Source: Sphingobacterium alimentarium (GTDB taxonomy: Bacteria; Bacteroidota; Bacteroidia; Sphingobacteriales; Sphingobacteriaceae). Taken from it: a stretch of 64,000 nt of DNA. Where the stretch lies: positions 30,708 to 94,707 of the forward strand of contig NZ_SMBZ01000007.1 in assembly GCF_004342685.1 (NCBI RefSeq), read 5' to 3'. Position numbers and translations under genes: made by a program. This document shows positions 59,983 to 64,000 of the stretch, one piece after another. Under the pieces are notes generated by a model that had not been told where the DNA came from, did not search any database, and worked only from the letters and a program-made list of their open reading frames with translations. How positions within the stretch are numbered: position 1 is the stretch's first letter; each line of letters starts with the position of its first letter.

Positions 59983-61194
59983 ATGTCTTCTTTAAAAGGC
60001 AAAAATATTGTGCTAGGTGTATGCGGCAGTATAGCCGCATACAAAATAGCTTCTTTAATTCGCCTGCTTGTTAAAGAAGAAGCTGCTGTGCAAGTCATTA
60101 TGACTCCAGATGCTACGGCATTTATCACTCCACTTACCTTATCTACATTATCCAAAAAACCTGTTCTGGTCGATTACTACGACGAGAAAACTGGTGAATG
60201 GAATAATCATGTGCATTTGGGACTTCAGGCAGATTTAATGCTGATCGCTCCGGCGTCTGCAAATACTATTGCCAAAATGGCCAATGGATTTTGTGACAAT
60301 CTTCTTACGGCCACGTATCTCTCAGCCAAATGCCCGATCTATCTGGCTCCCGCAATGGATTTAGATATGTGGAAACACCCGGCTACACAACGTAATCTTT
60401 CGCTATTAAACTCTTTTGGGAATATTATTATTCCACCCAATAGTGGAGAATTAGCAAGTGGATTGGTCGGTGAAGGAAGACTGGCAGAACCTGAAGAAAT
60501 TGTAGCCTTTTTAGAACATAGTTTAACAGCTGACAAACCTTTAGCGGGCAAGTCTGCTTTAGTTACTGCAGGGCCTACCTATGAAGCGATAGATCCTGTG
60601 CGTTTTATTGGAAATCATTCTTCAGGGAAGATGGGATACGCTATTGCAGAAGAGTTATTGCGGTTAGGTGCATCAGTCACACTTGTAAGCGGTCCAACTC
60701 ACCTACAAGCCTCTACAGGCATCAATAAGATCGCTGTGCAATCTGCCCAACAAATGTATGATTCATGCGCCCAAGTCTTTGATAGAAGCGATATCATTAT
60801 CATGAGCGCCGCAGTAGCTGATTACACGCCCAGCAATCCTGCAACCGAGAAGATAAAAAAGAAAGCAGAAGACTTTTCCATTCAACTCAAAAAAACAACA
60901 GATATACTTGGTACCCTAGGCGCATGCAAAACCGCCAAGCAGACTCTTATTGGTTTTGCCTTAGAAACTAATAATGAGTTAGCACATGCACAAGATAAGC
61001 TCGTCCGTAAGAACGCAGACTTCATAGTCCTAAATTCTATGCAAGACAAAGGCGCTGGGTTTGGTACAGATACCAATAAAGTAACTATACTCTCGCGTCA
61101 GGGAGATATCAACACCTTTGAACTCAAATCGAAAGAAGAGGTTGCCAAAGACATCTGCAAGATCGCTATAACTCACCAGCAAGCTATAGATTAG
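59983..61194 (+). CDS. coaBC: Bifunctional phosphopantothenoylcysteine decarboxylase/synthetase
   Basis: Two steps of coenzyme A synthesis (403 aa). CoaC part (1-180): GVCGSIAAYKIASLIRLLVK, WNNHVHLGLQADLMLIAPAS with the catalytic His, and APAMDLDMW (PAMN motif, here PAMD). CoaB part (180-403): GPTYEAIDPVRFIGNHSSGK followed by MGYAIAEEL, and later SAAVADYTP. It is 11 nt after rpoZ. Its 3' end overlaps that of the convergent methylase gene by 11 bp. Confidence 0.95.
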   Translation: MSSLKGKNIVLGVCGSIAAYKIASLIRLLVKEEAAVQVIMTPDATAFITPLTLSTLSKKPVLVDYYDEKTGEWNNHVHLGLQADLMLIAPASANTIAKMANGFCDNLLTATYLSAKCPIYLAPAMDLDMWKHPATQRNLSLLNSFGNIIIPPNSGELASGLVGEGRLAEPEEIVAFLEHSLTADKPLAGKSALVTAGPTYEAIDPVRFIGNHSSGKMGYAIAEELLRLGASVTLVSGPTHLQASTGINKIAVQSAQQMYDSCAQVFDRSDIIIMSAAVADYTPSNPATEKIKKKAEDFSIQLKKTTDILGTLGACKTAKQTLIGFALETNNELAHAQDKLVRKNADFIVLNSMQDKGAGFGTDTNKVTILSRQGDINTFELKSKEEVAKDICKIAITHQQAID

Positions 61195-62557
61195 CAATTC
61201 GGATTTCTTTAGGGTAGTAATTATTTATCCTATTGGGCATCACTTTAATCCAGCCCAAATTTATTCCTTGATATTTAACTAATACCCATCCTTTTAGGTT
61301 GTCCGTATTGATTTCAATAGGCATATTTTCTTTTCGAAGGTAATTTCTCGCTTGATCCAATGTAAGTTCAATACTCGGTATATCATTACGAATCAAATTG
61401 CTCAAAGCCAGATCATGTTCAGGAATAAACTCTTTGCCTTTTAGAGTTCCAATTTCTGTCCCTGCATTCTTTATATACAGTACATTTTGCAAAGCCTGTA
61501 AATCCAGTTCATATTTTTGCGGAAATACGTGCAAGGTATCATTATGCAAAAAAGAGTAAAGGCCCTCTGTATTCATCCAATTTGCGGCAATATTTTGAGG
61601 CGCGGCATTTTTTTCCTTCTTTACTTTTCTCATGAAGAAAGTCTCCTGTACACCTTTCTTCCGTAGCACTGCCAAAAAGAAACCTTCCCCTTGTAGCATA
61701 TGCGGGTAAAATCGATAACAGTTCGCTGCATGAACATCACTCATTGTTTGGTTGATATTCCATTCACTCGGTATATCCAACGATATTGACTCCATCTCAA
61801 ATTCATCAATCAACCAATCCACTATCTGCTCATTTTCTTCCTTAGAATACGAACAGGTGGAATAAAACAAATAACCTCCTTGCTTAAGCGCAGGCAAACT
61901 TTGCCCGAGGATACGCTGTTGACGCTCACTGCACAACTTTACATTTGCCAAAGACCATTCATCGGCCGCAGAATGATCCTTGTGAAACATTCCCGATCCT
62001 GAGCAAGGTGCATCCACCACCATCAAGTCAAAATAACCGGGTAAACGTCCAAAAGCTGATGGGTCATTATTGGTGACAATGACATTCGCATTACCCCAGC
62101 GAATTAAATTATCACTCAGGATATTCACTCTAGATTTAATAATTTCATTCGCGACCAGTAGGCTGTCTTTATGCAATGAAGAGCTTAGGAGTGTAGATTT
62201 GCCCCCGGGTGCGGCACATAGATCCAAAGTACGTACCGGGTTGGCGACGATTTTTAGTTCGCGCAAAGCGAAATTCAGAAACATAGAACTCGCCTCCTGC
62301 GAATAATAGCATCCGCTGTGAAATAAAGGGTCTAAGGTAAAAATAGGTCTTTCAGCTAGGTAATACGCATTTTCGCACCAAGGTATCCTTCCTGCGACTT
62401 GACAGTCTACTGCATTTATATCCGATACTTTAGCGGTATTTAGCCGTATCGAAGTGGTTTTCTCTTCTTTATCATGGATTGCAACAAATGCTTCGTAGTC
62501 AAAAGTAGGATCGCCTTTTAGGGAATTAATCAAATCGTTGGGAAGTATATTACTCAT
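61184..62557 (-). CDS. RNA cytosine-C5 methyltransferase (NOL1/NOP2/Sun, RsmF-like)
   Basis: 457 aa from ATG 62557 (a longer frame exists but has no family value). SAM site LDLCAAPGGKSTLL; DAPCSGSGMFHKD (residues about 182-194) and FYSTCSYSKEENEQIVDWL (about 230-248) hold the two catalytic-region cysteines; the C-terminal half has a PUA/RsmF-like domain ending in NLGWIKVMPNRINNYYPKEI. It likely methylates 16S rRNA or tRNA cytosine; the target is not certain. The promoter at 62561 is right next to the ATG. Confidence 0.9.
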   Translation of the reverse strand: MSNILPNDLINSLKGDPTFDYEAFVAIHDKEEKTTSIRLNTAKVSDINAVDCQVAGRIPWCENAYYLAERPIFTLDPLFHSGCYYSQEASSMFLNFALRELKIVANPVRTLDLCAAPGGKSTLLSSSLHKDSLLVANEIIKSRVNILSDNLIRWGNANVIVTNNDPSAFGRLPGYFDLMVVDAPCSGSGMFHKDHSAADEWSLANVKLCSERQQRILGQSLPALKQGGYLFYSTCSYSKEENEQIVDWLIDEFEMESISLDIPSEWNINQTMSDVHAANCYRFYPHMLQGEGFFLAVLRKKGVQETFFMRKVKKEKNAAPQNIAANWMNTEGLYSFLHNDTLHVFPQKYELDLQALQNVLYIKNAGTEIGTLKGKEFIPEHDLALSNLIRNDIPSIELTLDQARNYLRKENMPIEINTDNLKGWVLVKYQGINLGWIKVMPNRINNYYPKEIRIANL

Positions 62558-62560
62558 ATC

Positions 62561-62568
62561 CAAAAGTA
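62561..62568 (-). promoter_or_regulatory. Candidate promoter (-7 box) adjoining the methyltransferase start
   Basis: Minus strand TACTTTTG, then 3 nt, then ATG 62557. Fits TAnnTTTG. The -33 region is not clear; it is divergent from the box at 62609-62616. Confidence 0.45.
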
Positions 62569-62608
62569 AAAATTCATAAACAAAAATTAAAATACTATTC
62601 AATTACAT

Positions 62609-62616
62609 TATCTTTG
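62609..62616 (+). promoter_or_regulatory. Candidate promoter (-7 box) of the START-like gene
   Basis: TATCTTTG, then 6 nt, then ATG 62623. Same -7 sequence as bamD. -33 weak. Confidence 0.45.
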
Positions 62617-62622
62617 ATAATC

Positions 62623-63003
62623 ATGAAAAATTTTAAAAAATACTATATCATCCCTGCTACACCAGAGGAAATATATAAGGCATTAACAACTGAAATTACT
62701 ATTCGTCTTTGGACAGGAGATTTAGTAGAAATAGATCCACAGGTTGGCGGTGAGTTTTCCTTATGGGACGGCAGCATCAATGGTAAATTCCTAGAATTGG
62801 AACCCGATAAAATGATCGTTCAAGAATGGTATTTCGAGCAAGATGTACCTTCTATTGTTACCATCAAACTTCATGAGCACAAGAAAGGAACATCTTTCGA
62901 GGTCAACCATTCCAACATTCCCGAAGAAGCATATGATGAGATCGTGGAAGGCTGGGACAATGAGTATGTAGGAAGTTTAATTGACTTTTACACGGAAGAA
63001 TAA
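62623..63003 (+). CDS. START-like (SRPBCC/AHSA1) domain protein
   Basis: 126 aa from ATG 62623 (a TTG three codons earlier is in frame but lies inside the -7 box). The AHSA1-like fold is seen from KYYIIPATPEEIYKALTTEI, WTGDLVEIDPQVGGEFSLWD and GSINGKFLELEPDKMIVQEW, then a C-terminal helix (GWDNEYVGSLIDFYTEE). A ligand-binding or chaperone-linked role is possible; unknown here. Confidence 0.88.
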   Translation: MKNFKKYYIIPATPEEIYKALTTEITIRLWTGDLVEIDPQVGGEFSLWDGSINGKFLELEPDKMIVQEWYFEQDVPSIVTIKLHEHKKGTSFEVNHSNIPEEAYDEIVEGWDNEYVGSLIDFYTEE

Positions 63004-63025
63004 TATTTATCTAGAATATCTATTG

Positions 63026-63053
63026 AGCTCTTAACATTGCTGAGAGCTTTTTT
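63026..63053 (+). terminator. Terminator of the START-like gene
   Basis: AGCTCT (63026-63031) and AGAGCT (63043-63048), with an inner CA/TG pair, followed by six Ts. 22 nt after the stop. Confidence 0.65.
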
Positions 63054-63112
63054 ATGGAAAATAGACTTCTGCATCATCATCGTTATAAAGACACCAACTA
63101 AATAACACGATT

Positions 63113-63646
63113 ATGGCAGAATTAAACACCAAGCAAAGCGCGCCTTCCTCGGATACAAGACGAGCCCGTAGAGTAAGAAAAATGTCTCCCAAAGTAGATC
63201 TTACAGCAATGGTCGATCTAGCATTCTTGCTAATCACCTTCTTCATGCTGACGACTTCTCTTAATAAACCAAACACATTGGATGTTGCCTTACCCGACAA
63301 GAGCACCAACGCTCCTATTGAGTTGGATGAAAATAGAATTGTGAATGTACTAATACATCATAATTCATACTCCATTATACATGGTAATATGGCAAATCCT
63401 ATACAAGTTATAGAGCAAGTACAGCCTTTGTCCACTCACTTAAAGCAAAAAATAGTGGAAATAAATAAGGTAATAAACGCTACAACCGAAGGAAAAAATG
63501 CCATTGTACTCCTCAAGCCTACAGATGAAGCTAATACAAGAGGCATTATTACTGCTTTTGATGAAATAAAAAGTAGCGGTATTAAACAGTATATGTTAAG
63601 CAAACTGAATCCGCAGGAGCGGGACTTGATGCTGGTCAGGAGGTGA
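63113..63646 (+). CDS. exbD: ExbD-type biopolymer transport protein, solitary copy
   Basis: 177 aa. A Lys/Arg-rich N-terminal tail (RRARRVRKMSPK) is followed by the helix VDLTAMVDLAFLLITFFMLT with the functional aspartate, then a periplasmic domain ending in AFDEIKSSGIKQYMLSKLNP. The helix is identical to that of the exbD at 16459-17016, and the two proteins align along their length, so it is a recent or well-kept duplicate. No exbB is beside it. It must work with ExbB from elsewhere or replace the other copy. Confidence 0.9.
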   Translation: MAELNTKQSAPSSDTRRARRVRKMSPKVDLTAMVDLAFLLITFFMLTTSLNKPNTLDVALPDKSTNAPIELDENRIVNVLIHHNSYSIIHGNMANPIQVIEQVQPLSTHLKQKIVEINKVINATTEGKNAIVLLKPTDEANTRGIITAFDEIKSSGIKQYMLSKLNPQERDLMLVRR

Positions 63647-63690
63647 TTGTTTTGCGCTGTGAAAGGAGAACTTCATTATCGAGCATAAAA

Positions 63691-63722
63691 AAAGCCTTAC
63701 CACGTTGTTGTGATAAGGCTTT
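63691..63722. terminator. Terminator of the rRNA operon (and of exbD)
   Basis: AAAGCCTTA (63691-63699) with TAAGGCTTT (63714-63722), plus inner CAC/GTG. On the minus strand it ends in seven Ts, so it ends the rRNA operon; on the plus strand it follows exbD with a weaker T-tail. Confidence 0.8.
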
Positions 63723-63735
63723 AGTTTTAATAAAA

Positions 63736-63846
63736 GAAGGCACCGACCTACTCTCCCACCTGTTACGGCAATACCATCGGCTCGGGCGGGCTTAACTGCT
63801 CTGTTCGGAATGGGAAGAGGTGAACACCGCCGATATAGGCACCCAA
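63736..63846 (-). rRNA. rrf: 5S ribosomal RNA
   Basis: Minus strand sequence beginning around GGGTGCCTATATCGGCGG and ending near GGTCGGTGCCTTC, with the conserved core CCGAACAGAGCAGTTAAGCC and the loop GATGGTATTG. Terminal helix I forms between the GGTGCC ends with G-U pairs. Ends are estimated to a few nucleotides. It is the last gene of the rRNA operon. Confidence 0.93.
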
Positions 63847-63927
63847 AGATCTTTAATGTCTCTTTGAGACTACATTGACATACTATTGAAAGAAAAAATA
63901 GAAATAAGAAGAAGACAACAGTGACTA

Positions 63928-64000
63928 TCCGCTTGGAAAGCTTCGGGCTATTAGTACTACTCAGCTTTGGTCTCTCAACCTTTACACCTGTAGCCTATCA
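63928..64000 (-). rRNA. rrl: 23S ribosomal RNA, 3' end (partial)
   Basis: The minus strand reads the 23S 3' terminal region, including AGTACTAATAGCCCGAAGCT followed by TTCCAAGCGGATAGTC. It continues beyond the right edge. The 3' boundary is approximate. The spacer of about 80 nt to 5S contains a small hairpin but no tRNA. Confidence 0.85.

Noticed and set aside
63847..63927. tRNA in the 23S-5S spacer
   Set aside because: No cloverleaf or TPsiC-like sequence; only a short hairpin that may aid processing.

Overview
This window is chromosomal DNA from a member of the Bacteroidota, most likely a Sphingobacteriaceae relative (Sphingobacterium-like). The evidence is the Bacteroidota-type -7 promoter element TAnnTTTG in front of many genes, a mostly Shine-Dalgarno-poor start context, and Bacteroidota-specific families and gene orders: GldD, the short NuoG, exbB-exbD-exbD-tonB, bamD-rpoZ-coaBC, and an OMP_b-brl-type TonB-linked barrel with a carboxypeptidase-like domain. 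It is essentially core genome. I see no insertion sequence, prophage, CRISPR array, integron or tRNA gene.

Layout. 1-12472 (minus) is a complete 14-gene respiratory complex I operon, nuoA to nuoN, with nuoN cut by the left edge; NuoG is the short form. 12527-18745 (minus) is an energy-transduction operon, exbB-exbD-exbD-tonB, then a 79-aa membrane protein, a PstS-like lipoprotein and a TPR protein. 19017-20255 (minus) holds a SUI1-like factor and a lipid kinase. 20328-21778 (plus) is metK behind a SAM-II-like riboswitch candidate. 21817-28002 (minus) is a six-gene MoxR/DUF58/DUF4350/DUF4129/SpoIIM membrane locus with a divergent RDD gene. 28808-31008 holds fabD and an M16 peptidase. 31103-34722 is an outer-membrane barrel with a small secreted partner, divergent from rnhB. 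35503-43421 (minus) holds YfhO, KtrA, KtrB, an AsmA-like protein and RsgA.

The right part is mostly plus strand: polA, a MORN-type protein and psd (43547-48186); a PhoR-like kinase, a DUF47 regulator and a Pit phosphate transporter (48241-51035) with Pho-box-like TTAACA repeats; ompA; a TPR-aroE-gldD-MBL-lolE run (52823-57461); two minus genes (a carboxypeptidase-like-domain protein and NifU-like); bamD-rpoZ-coaBC; an rRNA/tRNA cytosine methylase (minus); a START-like protein; and a third exbD. The right edge is the 3' end of an rRNA operon on the minus strand (5S and the 3' tail of 23S).

Functionally the window joins proton-motive-force generation (complex I) to its use at the outer membrane (ExbB/ExbD/TonB and a TonB-linked barrel), envelope maintenance (BamD, LolE-like permease, OmpA, Psd, AsmA-like) and ion homeostasis (KtrAB, Pit). 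The most notable signals are regulatory: the SAM-II-like leader of metK, the TTAACA-N5-TTAACA element that replaces the -33 box of the DUF47-pit promoter, and six genes whose -7 box lies only 3-6 nt before the start codon, which suggests leaderless transcripts. I found no wholly new enzymatic or defence system.
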